A stretch of 64,000 bases of DNA from contig CAYPTB010000066.1 in NCBI GenBank assembly GCA_964413535.1, forward strand, positions 35,525 to 99,524, read 5' to 3'. The notes beneath the pieces are model-generated. The model saw only the letters and a program-made list of their open reading frames with translations, had not been told where the DNA came from and did no database searches. Source of the DNA: CAYPTB01 sp964413535 (GTDB lineage Bacteria > Planctomycetota > UBA1135 > GCA-002686595). Below are positions 23,507-31,781 of this stretch, in pieces. Made by a program: the position numbers and the translations under genes. The stretch's first letter is position 1; every line of letters begins with the position of its first letter.

Positions 23507-23914
23507 TCAATATTCCACCCACTCGAACTCGCTCTCGTAGGTGTAGTTCATGGGAAAGTAGAAGGCCCGGTACATCTCTTTGTCGGGGTCCTTGCTGAAG
23601 ACCATCACGCGCGCATGGTTCTCCATGGCTTCGTGTCGATTCCTCCACAGGTCGGTCCTCACGAGGCGCGCCTTCTTCACCACGCCTTCGCTGTCGATGA
23701 CGAATTCGAACAACGTGTTGACCCCCAGCTTCGTGGCCTCCCGGAGGGCGCGCTCGCGCTCGGCAGGGCTGAAGCCGTAACGGGGCTCCGCCACGTACCG
23801 GAAGCGCGGCGGGAAGTACACTTGCGCGCTCTCCACGGCGACGGGGTCCACCGGTGGTGTCTCGCAGCTAGAAAGCAGTGTGAGGGTTGCGATCAGGGCG
23901 AGCGTTCTCTTCAT
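23507..23914 (-). CDS. lipoprotein with TonB C-terminal-like domain
   Basis: A 135-residue precursor starting at ATG 23914, with a type II signal peptide (MKRTLALIATLTLLSSC) and lipobox LSSC. Residues 45-130 fit a TonB-C fold: the helix ERERALREATKLGV, then NTLFEFVIDSEGVVKKARLV with the family's E-[FV]-x-I-D-x-x-G-x-V-x-x-x-x-V pattern, a helix, and a last strand MYRAFYFPMNYTYE. In TonB this domain contacts outer-membrane receptors; in short lipoproteins its role is unclear. It stands alone upstream of the phosphatase gene. Confidence 0.75.
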   Translation of the reverse strand: MKRTLALIATLTLLSSCETPPVDPVAVESAQVYFPPRFRYVAEPRYGFSPAERERALREATKLGVNTLFEFVIDSEGVVKKARLVRTDLWRNRHEAMENHARVMVFSKDPDKEMYRAFYFPMNYTYESEFEWVEY

Positions 23915-24060
23915 GGTCGGGATGGATTCGGGGTGCTGGCCGAGACGGGGGAACGACTTCCGCCGGAGCATTCTAGCCGTGGGCTAGCGGGTGCTGCGGG
24001 TGACCCCGACTGGTCGTGGGAGCTGTACGCGGGGATGAGACGCCGCCGGTTCACGCAATC

Positions 24061-25269
24061 TCAGCTCGGGAGCCGCCGGACGAGAACCAGGGTCGCATCG
24101 TCCTTGTCGGTGTGGATCGCACCGAAGTCGTCGAGCTCGTCGAAGCAGCTCGTCAGGATCTGCATCGCGGGCCGATGACGGTGAGTCTCCAGGAGGCGCT
24201 GCAGTCTCGCGGCTCCGAACAGCTCGCCGTCGCCGTTCCGGCGCTCGATGATCCCATCGGTGTAGAGCGCGAGGAGCGCTCCGTGATCGAGGTGCTCGAA
24301 CCTGCGTCGGAAGCGAACTTCGGGTAGCGGGCCGAGGACGGGGTCGCCGGAGGGCAGGCCGCGCGTTTCCGCGTCGCCGACGACGAGCGCGAGACCGTGC
24401 CCGGCGTTGTAGTAGAAGAGGCTGCCGTTCTCCTCCAGCTCTCCGTAGAAGAGCGACACGAATCGGCTCGACAGGGAGCTCGCGTGGATCACGCGGTTGA
24501 GCTTGCTCAGGACGTAGCCGGCCTTGAACTCCCGTTCCATGCCCATGCGCAGGCCGATCACGACGTCGCGCGCCATGAGCGCGGCGGGCAGGCCGTGTCC
24601 GCTGGCGTCGCCGATCGCGATGCCGAGGGCTCCTTCCCCGAGCGGCAAGAAGTCGTACCAGTCGCCGCCCACCTCGGAGGCGGACACGCTCCGCGCTGCG
24701 ATCTCGTAGCCCGGGAAGGACGGCGGGCCTTCCGGAAGCAGACTGCGCTGGATCTCGGCCGCTTCGCGCAGGGTGTTGCCCAGGCGCTCTTCGAGCAGTC
24801 GGACCGCGAGGATGGAAGCGGCCGTGTTGAGGAGCACCTCGACGCTCGGCCAGTCCGAGCTCTTGGCAAAGGTGAAGACCAGCGTGCACGGACGGCGACT
24901 GGTCTCGACCGTGAAGTGGGCCGAGCGAGACTCCGCGCCAGTCTCCGTGGACGAGGGGAGCTGGACCAGCAGGAGGTGCAGGGTCTCGGGCACCGGCGGA
25001 GCGGGCGTGCTCGCTGGTCCCACGCTGGCGAGGGGCTCGAGGGTGTTGCCCGTGCGCGCGAAGGCCGCGGCCGCGATCAATCCGAACTCCACGCGGCACG
25101 CATCGAAGAGCCCGGTAAGCACACGCGCCACGAACGCCTCGCCCTGCTCCGTGGCGTGCAGCTCGCTGAACAACGCGTCGATGCGACGGTAGAGCGTCTT
25201 GGTCGGGATCGACGTGGGCATCGCGACGGAGGGGCGGTGGCGAGCGAGAGCATCGTTGGACGCAGGCAT
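24061..25269 (-). CDS. SpoIIE/PP2C-type serine phosphatase (RsbU-like) with GAF-like input domain
   Basis: A 402-residue cytoplasmic protein. Residues 20-175 look like a GAF-type sensor domain. After a coiled linker (LRTAREAAEIQRSLLP-like helix), residues 195-400 form a SpoIIE-like PPM phosphatase. SEVGGDWYDFLPL and IGDASGHGLPAALMARD provide the metal-binding Asp residues, FYYNAGH the middle motif, LYTDGIIERRN the late Asp, and DDATLVLVRR the closing motif. RsbU-type phosphatases dephosphorylate anti-sigma-factor antagonists in partner-switching cascades. No antagonist or kinase gene is adjacent. Confidence 0.85.
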   Translation of the reverse strand: MPASNDALARHRPSVAMPTSIPTKTLYRRIDALFSELHATEQGEAFVARVLTGLFDACRVEFGLIAAAAFARTGNTLEPLASVGPASTPAPPVPETLHLLLVQLPSSTETGAESRSAHFTVETSRRPCTLVFTFAKSSDWPSVEVLLNTAASILAVRLLEERLGNTLREAAEIQRSLLPEGPPSFPGYEIAARSVSASEVGGDWYDFLPLGEGALGIAIGDASGHGLPAALMARDVVIGLRMGMEREFKAGYVLSKLNRVIHASSLSSRFVSLFYGELEENGSLFYYNAGHGLALVVGDAETRGLPSGDPVLGPLPEVRFRRRFEHLDHGALLALYTDGIIERRNGDGELFGAARLQRLLETHRHRPAMQILTSCFDELDDFGAIHTDKDDATLVLVRRLPS

Positions 25270-25390
25270 GCTGGCCGCCCAAGAACTACCACGAGACGGT
25301 GATTCTCGTGGGTGAGTTCACCCTCAATCGGAGATCAAGGAATCTCGTGCAAGGCGCGGAAGACCGGGCGCCGCGCTTCGAGTCCGCTCG

Positions 25391-27154
25391 CTACGGAACG
25401 AGGGCGAGCCGAGCCGGTTCGGTCGCGCCGACGATCACCAACGACGCGTCGAACAGGAGGGCGGCGTGGTGGAGCTCGAGACCGACGAGACCGGGATCGA
25501 ACCCGGGCGGCAGCGCGAAGGCCGCCGTGCCGCGGCCGGCGGCGTCCAGGATTCCGAGCGTCGCCACGAACGGCGGCTTGTTGACGAGCTTGAGCGTGGC
25601 CATGAGGTAGACGTCGGGGTTCAGCGGGACGTGGACGCCGTCCACGACGACGCCCGGCGCGGTTCCCGAGATCGAGCCCAGCACGAGGTAGGGCTGGCCC
25701 GCCGACGCGGCTCCCGCGCGGACGTTCCAGACGTGCTTCCCGCCGAGCGCGAGCGAGAGCAGCCCGGGGGCGCCGAGCAGATCGCGGTCGGCGCAGGGCG
25801 CGCCGTCGAGCTCGAACACCGCAGCCGCGCCCTGGCCGGGAGCGTTCGGGAACGATGCGCCCAAGACGCCCAGGACAACGCGCCCGTCGAGCAGCTCGAC
25901 GGTGGTCCCGATGCCGGCGAATGCTCCGGTCGGGTTCACGCCGTCGAGGGTCGTCGCTTCGAGCACGTCGAGCGGCGCCCATAGTCCGCTCCGGAGCTCG
26001 AAGACGTGCGCGGTACCGGTCACGACTCCCACTCCGGAATTCGTCGCGCTCGGCATGCCGGCGACGAGACGCCCGTCGTCGAGCGCGACGGACGTGCCGA
26101 ACCCCGCGCCGATCTCCGGCTCGTGCGGCGCCAGGGCCGCCGTGCGCACGAATCCGCCACCCAGGTCGACGAACACGTCGACGCGCCCGCTGCGGCGAGC
26201 TCCGGGCTCGGTGCCGAACACGGCGAACGGATCGACCGACAGGTCCGCGCCCGGAACGCCGACCGCGATGCGCGTTCCGTCCGTCGACACGCAAGCGCCG
26301 AAGCGCGAGAAGTTGGTGTCGTGGGGCGCGCGCTCGAGCGTCGCTTCGTGGTTCCAGGTCTCGGGGCCCGCTCCCATGCGGAACAGGTGGACCGCGCCGG
26401 GGAAGCCGGTCGAGACCGGGATGGCCGGATCGGCGACGACGAGCAGGTCGCCCGCGAGGTCGATCTTTGCGCCGAAGCGCCACTGCGGTCCAGACGGGAG
26501 AACGCGCGCGCGATGCTCCCAGCCCGACGGCGTGCGCTCGAAGACGTGCACGGAGCCGACCTCGCCGGGCGTGAACGTCCCGTCGGCGGGAGCGCCGACC
26601 GCGAGCAGATCACCATCCGCGGCGAGGGCGACGCCGAACGAGTCGTTGTCGAACGGCGTGGGGGAGGCGAGCACCTGGGCGCGCGCCCAGCCGGCGGCGC
26701 TGCGCTCGAAGACGAACACCTCGCCGGTCGGTCCGGTCTCGACGCAGTCGAGCGGGCAGTTGCCCGGGTTCGCAACGAGCAGCGTGTCCGGACCCGCGAA
26801 CTCGATCTCGAACCCGAAGCTGCTGCTCCCGACGAAAGGCCCGCGCAGCTTCGCCACCTCGCTCCAGGTCCCCTGCGCGTTCGGCTCGAGGATCCACGCG
26901 GCGCCCTTGAACGGCGTCGGGGACTGCCCCGGGAAGAGGGTCTCGCCCAGCGCCGACACGGCCACGCGGCCCGGCGCGATGGCTACGTCGCGCCCGACTC
27001 CCACGAACGAGGAGTCGGGGTTCCCGGCCGCGTCGAGGCTCTCGAAGGCGACGGGCAAGGGGTCCAGCGGGCACTGCGCCGAGAGAGTTGCGGACGGCGC
27101 GCAGAGGACCCACGCCGAGAGGCAGACGAGGGGTGCGAAGCAACGGAGGGGCAT
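25391..27154 (-). CDS. secreted FG-GAP repeat protein
   Basis: A 587-residue protein from the ATG at 27154, with AGGA upstream and signal peptide FAPLVCLSAWVLCAPSATLS. It has about seven FG-GAP repeats, for example FGFEIEFAGPDTLLVANPG, SFGVALAADGDLLAVGAPAD, FGAKIDLAGDLLVVADP, RFGACVSTDGTRIAVGVPGA and GFGTSVALDDGRLVAGMPSA. About 120 C-terminal residues beginning LLGAPGLLSLALGGKHVWNV and ending in a valine-rich LVIVG strand form an additional beta domain common in planctomycete secreted proteins. It is extracellular; the ligand is unknown. The frame continues upstream of this start into the next gene's region, which I regard as shadow. Confidence 0.8.
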   Translation of the reverse strand: MPLRCFAPLVCLSAWVLCAPSATLSAQCPLDPLPVAFESLDAAGNPDSSFVGVGRDVAIAPGRVAVSALGETLFPGQSPTPFKGAAWILEPNAQGTWSEVAKLRGPFVGSSSFGFEIEFAGPDTLLVANPGNCPLDCVETGPTGEVFVFERSAAGWARAQVLASPTPFDNDSFGVALAADGDLLAVGAPADGTFTPGEVGSVHVFERTPSGWEHRARVLPSGPQWRFGAKIDLAGDLLVVADPAIPVSTGFPGAVHLFRMGAGPETWNHEATLERAPHDTNFSRFGACVSTDGTRIAVGVPGADLSVDPFAVFGTEPGARRSGRVDVFVDLGGGFVRTAALAPHEPEIGAGFGTSVALDDGRLVAGMPSATNSGVGVVTGTAHVFELRSGLWAPLDVLEATTLDGVNPTGAFAGIGTTVELLDGRVVLGVLGASFPNAPGQGAAAVFELDGAPCADRDLLGAPGLLSLALGGKHVWNVRAGAASAGQPYLVLGSISGTAPGVVVDGVHVPLNPDVYLMATLKLVNKPPFVATLGILDAAGRGTAAFALPPGFDPGLVGLELHHAALLFDASLVIVGATEPARLALVP

Positions 27155-27338
27155 CGGAGATCCTGGGGGGTTCGAGTCCTGCAGGCGGAAGCCGAGAGTT
27201 CCCCCAATGCACCAGGATTCCCATTCCTGTGCAGCGAGCCGCCCGAAAGCGCGCGCTCGGGTCGCTCGGGGAGCGTCGGGGCTCGAGGGTGCGAAAAAGG
27301 CCTCGGGTCGAATGCTCTGCGCGCTCGTGCGGCGCATC

Positions 27339-29804
27339 TCAGGGCGCGTCGAGGTCGAGGGTGAGGAGGCTGCCGGGCGCGACGCGCATGCGCCACGAGG
27401 CCACGTCGCTCCCACCGTAGCGGGTCACGATCAACTCACCCGGGACGACGGCGATCGGGGCCACTGGCAGCGACGCGAGCTCCGCCGCCGTGTGCAGCTT
27501 GTCGCCGATCACGTGCCGGATCACGAGCCGCTCGTCGGGACGCAGGCTCCACAGGAGGTCCAGGTGAGAGACGTCGGGCGCGAGGAGGACGCCGAGGTCC
27601 CGCGCTTCGCCCTCCTCGAGCTCAACACTGCCGAGGGCCAGGCTGCCGAGCTCGGCGAAGGCTGCGCGCAGGACCCACGTCCCGGCGCCGAGGTGCGCGG
27701 CTTCGAAGCGGCCCGAGACGGGATCGACGCCGACCTCGATCTCGAGCACGTCGTCCGCGAGCCGCAGGAACACGCGCGGGTCGAGGTCGGTGCCCAAGCG
27801 GCTTGCGTCGAGCACGCCGGCGATCTTGACGTTCGGACGCTCGGCCGGGACGACGATGCGCGTCGGCTCGCGGCCTTCGACGACGCGACGCGCCCAGCTC
27901 GCAGGGACGAGCCGAGTGGCGGAGCGAACGACCTGAACGGTCAGCGGTCCGGCGGGGACCGAGTGGCGCACGATGCGCCCCGCTCCGTCGGCTTTCGCCG
28001 AAACGCGCCAGTCGCCGTCCGCCGACGCGACGTTGACGAGCCATCCCGCGAGCGGTGCTCCGCTCTCGTCGACGAGTTCGAGCACGAGCCCCGGCGACGC
28101 GGACAGGATCGGGTCCCAGACTTCGGTGACGCTTGGGACGAGAACCGCCTTGCGCGTGTCGACCTGGTTCGGCCGCGCCGGGTCGCAGGCGAAGAGGTGG
28201 GTCCGCCCGGCATTCACTGCGACGAGGGAGTAGCGCCCTTCACCGTCGCAGGTCACCGGTTCGGGCTCGAAGAGCCCCTCCTCGCATCCGGCCCAGACGC
28301 GCGCTCCCGCGACCGGCGCTCCGTCCGCATCGCGCACCGTTCCCTCGATGCGAGCGCCCCGGTCGAGGACGACTTCGAGCACTTCGCCCGTCCGGCCGGA
28401 CGCGTGCGCGAGCGCCGGTGCGAAGCCGCTCGAGGCGACGTAGACGGGGTGGGGACCGGGAGGCACGCGCGTGAACGCGAAGTTGCCTTCGCCGTCGGTG
28501 CGCGAGAGAACGCGCCCCTTGGCGACGAGCGTGCTCCCTTCCATGCGGATGTCGGGGAAGCGCCCCACGTCGATCGCGGCGTTCGCGACGGGTGCACCGC
28601 TCGCGTCGCGCACGCGGCCGCGGAGCTCGACCGGCGCGGGTCCGAGGGAGAGCTCCAGGGTCTCGCTCGTGCGCAGCACGTAGTAGACGTCGGAAGTGGC
28701 CCACGCGGAGTGGAGAGCCTTCAGCGCGGCGCGATCGTCGAAGATGCTTCCCGTGGGCGGCGAGAAGAGCCGTTCGTCGAGCTCGACGCGCAAGCGCCCG
28801 TGCTCGTCGGTCGTGCCGAGCTCCAGTCGTTGCGCGTCCTCGGCGATGGCGAAGACGCGCGCACCACCCGCCCCAACGCCGTTGGGATCGACGACGCGCA
28901 GATCGAGGGGGACGAACGGAGGTCGGGGAGCGGAGAGAGGCTCCCTCCGGCTTTCCTCGGGCGCGAACGCGGGCGAGGAGGCGGCGAGCGCCGGCGCGTC
29001 GCCGATTCCCTCGCTCGCGCTCGAGCCGAACGCTGCGCTGCGATCGTCCGCAAGCGTGCCCTCCGTCCTATCGGTCCCATCGGCCGCGCTCGTTCCGCGC
29101 CAGGGCAGCGAGATCGCGACGGCTCCGACGGCGAAGAGCACGGCGGCCGCGCGCGGCGCGACGGACCGCACGGCGATTCCGTCGGGGCTCGACTCTCGAC
29201 CGCCGCGGGACGAGGGGGTCGCGGCGATCGGTCGCGCGGCGCCGTCGCGCAGGTGCGCGAGCGCGAGCAGGGTTGCGATCCAGGCGCCCGAGCCGAGCCG
29301 CTGATCGAGCCTCGCGCGCAGGCGCGCGAGCGCGCGCTGCAGCCGCGAGTTCACCGTGTTCACCGGCACGCCTAGCTCGCGCGCGATGTCGCGTGGAGGG
29401 AGGCTGTCGAAGAATCGCAGTCGCACGACGTCCCGCAGCGGTTCGCTCAGCGCGGCGAGCTCCTCCGCAACGGCCGCGCGAACGTCGGCACCCGCCAGCA
29501 GCTCGGACGGACTCGACGGCTCGACCAGCTCACGGGAGGTCGACGCAGTGTGGCGCGCATGGTTCTGCCGCCGCCGCCACGACGCGCGCCGCAAGACGAG
29601 GGCGAGCCACGCGCGGACGTTCTGCCCGTGCCGTGGCGGGCTCTCCAGCACTTGCACCCACGTCTCCTGCACGAGCTCGCTCGCGGCATCGTCGTCGCGA
29701 GTGAGCGCACGCGCCATGTCGCGCAGGAATCGCCCGTGGGCCAGCAGTTCCTCGATGGGCACGCCGCGTTCGGGCCTCGACCGCGGGTCTTCGGGAAGGA
29801 GCAT
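27339..29804 (-). CDS. ECF sigma factor fused to a membrane span and carboxypeptidase-like beta domains
   Basis: This 821-residue protein runs from the ATG at 29804. Residues 20-75 are sigma region 2 (DDAASELVQETWVQVLE, WLALVLRRASWRRRQN). Residues 112-165 are region 4 (LSEPLRDVVRLRFFDSLPPR, ELGVPVNTVNSRLQRALARL, a clear helix-turn-helix). Residues 216-234 are a membrane span (APRAAAVLFAVGAVAISL). Then come about 580 residues of beta repeats of the carboxypeptidase regulatory-like type, such as RGRVRDASGAPVANAAIDVG, GNFAFTRVPPGPHPVYV, EGTVRDADGAPVAGARVWAG and GEGRYSLVAVNAG. The sigma module should sit in the cytoplasm and the beta domains outside, making it a one-protein envelope signal receiver. 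There is no separate anti-sigma gene nearby. The protein at 49405-52515 has the same architecture. Confidence 0.8.
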   Translation of the reverse strand: MLLPEDPRSRPERGVPIEELLAHGRFLRDMARALTRDDDAASELVQETWVQVLESPPRHGQNVRAWLALVLRRASWRRRQNHARHTASTSRELVEPSSPSELLAGADVRAAVAEELAALSEPLRDVVRLRFFDSLPPRDIARELGVPVNTVNSRLQRALARLRARLDQRLGSGAWIATLLALAHLRDGAARPIAATPSSRGGRESSPDGIAVRSVAPRAAAVLFAVGAVAISLPWRGTSAADGTDRTEGTLADDRSAAFGSSASEGIGDAPALAASSPAFAPEESRREPLSAPRPPFVPLDLRVVDPNGVGAGGARVFAIAEDAQRLELGTTDEHGRLRVELDERLFSPPTGSIFDDRAALKALHSAWATSDVYYVLRTSETLELSLGPAPVELRGRVRDASGAPVANAAIDVGRFPDIRMEGSTLVAKGRVLSRTDGEGNFAFTRVPPGPHPVYVASSGFAPALAHASGRTGEVLEVVLDRGARIEGTVRDADGAPVAGARVWAGCEEGLFEPEPVTCDGEGRYSLVAVNAGRTHLFACDPARPNQVDTRKAVLVPSVTEVWDPILSASPGLVLELVDESGAPLAGWLVNVASADGDWRVSAKADGAGRIVRHSVPAGPLTVQVVRSATRLVPASWARRVVEGREPTRIVVPAERPNVKIAGVLDASRLGTDLDPRVFLRLADDVLEIEVGVDPVSGRFEAAHLGAGTWVLRAAFAELGSLALGSVELEEGEARDLGVLLAPDVSHLDLLWSLRPDERLVIRHVIGDKLHTAAELASLPVAPIAVVPGELIVTRYGGSDVASWRMRVAPGSLLTLDLDAP

Positions 29805-29923
29805 GTCGGAACGGGCTCGAGGCCTGGCTGTGCCGAGGCTCCCGAACCGAGATGAGTTCGATCCTACCTCAGCCCTCGGGAATGCACCGGGTGGAAGGAT
29901 CTGGGGAGCCCTGAGTCCCTTCA

Positions 29924-30316
29924 TTATGGAAAGGCCGTCGAGAGCCGCTCCCCCTTCGGACTCAGGAGGGCGTCCCCCGGCGATGCCGGTCTCTCGAGGC
30001 GTAGCGCGACGCGACGCTCGGCCTCCGCCCGCGCTCGACGAACGCTGAATCGCCATGCACTGTCGACGCGGCGTGACATGCCGAGTTGGAGAGGTGCAGC
30101 AGCGGCTGTGACGTCCGCGCCGTCGGCCTGCACGGCGACAGCGCGACCGTCGTTCGCCGTGATCGCGCATACGACCTCCTCCGCCTCACGGCGGCCCTTG
30201 GTGAAGGTGATGGCGACGGAAGCGCCGTCGTGCGCCAGGCGCTTGACGATGGCCGCGCCGATGCCGCGGGATCCGCCGGTGACGAGCGCGACCTGGCCCT
30301 CGAGATGCTTGGCCAT
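29924..30316 (-). pseudogene. truncated short-chain dehydrogenase
   Basis: The first 65 codons encode EGQVALVTGGSRGIGAAIVK, the TGxxxGIG NAD(P)-binding motif of SDR enzymes, then AHDGASVAITFTKGRREAE and GRAVAVQADGADV, where the next strand should carry Asp. The sequence then turns into an arginine-rich, unrelated frame and ends at 130 residues. SDR enzymes need about 250, and the YxxxK catalytic motif is missing. I read it as a truncated gene. Confidence 0.65.
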
Positions 30317-30652
30317 GATCAGTCGTCCTGGAAGCGGCGGATGCGCGGGGCCTGGACGGCGGGGATCAGGACGGCGCCCATGCGCGCCTCTGGCGAGCGA
30401 CGCTCGGGAGCGGGTTTCCCCCCACGCCCGTCCCCGCGGCCCATGTGTGGCGGCCAGGGCGCCCTGATCGAGCTCGGCCTGCCGTCGAGCGCGATCGAAT
30501 CCTTTGCACCCCACAATTCCGCGGGGACACGTTGGTCAGGACGAGGAGAGCGAATAGAATGCAACGGGCTCTGGACGTTGCGTCCGAGTTCCTCGCCAAG
30601 AGCTCGGCTCGCACTCCGTTTCACTTTCTCCCGTTCCCCTGAGGTAAGTCCC

Positions 30653-30826
30653 ATAGCCAAGAAGCGATCTCCCGAAACGTTCGAGAAGCGCCGACGCGCA
30701 TTCGACAAACAGCGCAAGCGGGCCGAGAAATTGGCCGCACGCATCGCACGCAACGCGGCCAAGAACCAGCCCGATTCGGGCGACGAGCCGCCGCGCGAGC
30801 GCCAGGACGAGGTCGCCGACAAGTAG
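30653..30826 (+). CDS. 57-aa lysine/arginine-rich protein, apparent AUA start
   Basis: The protein-like frame reads IAKKRSPETFEKRRRAFDKQ, then RKRAEKLAARIARNAAKNQP and an acidic end. Related small basic proteins known from many bacteria start M-A-K-x-SPETF/AKRxRE, so Met should correspond to the first codon, which here is ATA (30653). A GAGGTAAG ribosome binding site lies eight bases ahead of it, and no ATG, GTG or TTG fits. Either AUA initiates, or the start has been mutated or misread. Function is unknown; RNA or ribosome association is a guess from the charge. Confidence 0.55.
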   Translation: MAKKRSPETFEKRRRAFDKQRKRAEKLAARIARNAAKNQPDSGDEPPRERQDEVADK

Positions 30827-30919
30827 CTCCGGGCGAGCCGTCAGCGGCGGCCGGCGACGAATTCAGCGGCGGCCGACCAAGACCCTCGAGCGAACCTGGC
30901 CAGCCCCTCGCTGGCCGAA

Positions 30920-31456
30920 TCAGGCGGCCTTCTTGGTCTTCGTCTTCCGCGTGGCTCGCTTGGCCGTCCTCTTCGCGCGCTTCTTGCCGGCCTTCCGACG
31001 GTTCGCCTGCTTGCGGGCCGTGCGCTTCTTCTTCGTCGCTCGCCCCGAACTCGCGAAGTACATCGTTCCGCGCTTCTTTCCCTCGGTGCGGAGCCTGCCC
31101 GCGGCCAAGAGGATTTGAATCGGCCGCTTGAGGTCCTTCGAAGGCTCGCCGATGGCGGAACTGATCTGCTCCAGTCGCGCGCCAGGGTTCACCTGGACGT
31201 GATCGGTGATCGCGGCGCCCATCGCATCGAGGTCCTCGGTCGTGCGCCGAATGCGCCCACCCTTCTTCGAGGGGCGAGCCTTGCGGGTCGTGCGCTTGCC
31301 GGCCTTGGCCGGGCGTCCGCGCGGGGCGGGGGAGGCGCCATTCAGGTCCAGGGCGGAGCGCACGGCTTCGAGAGCCGACTGGCGGATAGCCGCCGTGAGA
31401 TCAACGACGAATGCGTCCACTCGGGCGCGGAGATCGGAATTTGCAGTTGCTGCCAT
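30920..31456 (-). CDS. histone-H1-like DNA-binding protein (paralog 3)
   Basis: A 178-residue protein with GAAGGAGA upstream. The order matches paralogs 1 and 2: NSDLRARVDAFVVDLTAAIR, a GRPAKAGKRTTRKARPSKKG linker, RTTEDLDAMGAAITDHVQVN with LEQISSAIGEPSKDLKRPIQ and RTEGKKRGTMYFAS (winged-helix-like), then a Lys/Arg/Ala tail beginning RATKKKRTARKQANRRKAGK and ending KKAA. It is the most diverged of the three, so the conserved residues (DLDAM, KxLKRPxQxLLA, G.KRGTMY) are probably structural. The remnant at 2525-2660 resembles this copy most closely. Confidence 0.75.
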   Translation of the reverse strand: MAATANSDLRARVDAFVVDLTAAIRQSALEAVRSALDLNGASPAPRGRPAKAGKRTTRKARPSKKGGRIRRTTEDLDAMGAAITDHVQVNPGARLEQISSAIGEPSKDLKRPIQILLAAGRLRTEGKKRGTMYFASSGRATKKKRTARKQANRRKAGKKRAKRTAKRATRKTKTKKAA

Positions 31457-31480
31457 GAAGTGTCTCCTTCAATAGGGATA

Positions 31481-31540
31481 GCGAGCCTCGATCAAGAGAG
31501 CATTTCTTCCCCGCGGAATAAAGCTTTGTGCGGTTTCTTT
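31481..31540 (-). promoter_or_regulatory. conserved upstream element of histone-like gene, copy 3
   Basis: On the coding strand: CCGCACAAAGC, then TTTATT, 17 bases, TCTCTT, then GGCTCGC. Spacing and distance to the start match the other two paralogs, although the protein is much more diverged than the element. Confidence 0.6.
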
Positions 31541-31596
31541 CTTAGTGTCCGTCGAATCGAAACATGAAGGAGACGGTTTTCTGCCTATCGTCGGCC

Positions 31597-31773
31597 TCAC
31601 CCGGGAAAACGCCTGGAGAAGGGGATCAGAATGAAGAGGCCGGCTCCGAGCCCCGTGTAGGCGATATCGTTGCGATCGATTCGCCCGTCGACGCGAAGAA
31701 CACCAGATAAGCAGACTACGAACCGGCGCCGCCCGTCGAAAGGCTCCCAAGGGTCGTGGACCGACCGACGCAA
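31597..31773 (-). CDS. candidate 58-aa protein with C-terminal hydrophobic segment
   Basis: The frame gives FDGRRRFVVCLSGVLRVDGR and NDIAYTGLGAGLFILIPFSR, an AT-richer, protein-like composition with one hydrophobic stretch. It starts eight bases after the stop of the DUF2892 gene if TTG at 31773 is used, with no good ribosome binding site. It could be an independent small protein or a frame-disrupted extension of the DUF2892 protein. Confidence 0.35.
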   Translation of the reverse strand: MRRSVHDPWEPFDGRRRFVVCLSGVLRVDGRIDRNDIAYTGLGAGLFILIPFSRRFPG

Positions 31774-31781
31774 GTGCCGCG

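Noticed and set aside
25902..29375. A plus-strand open frame of more than 1100 codons opposite the FG-GAP and sigma-fusion genes
   Set aside because: Its translation is arginine/proline/glycine-rich without any domain pattern, while the opposite strand shows two proteins with clear motifs. High GC content creates such long antisense frames.
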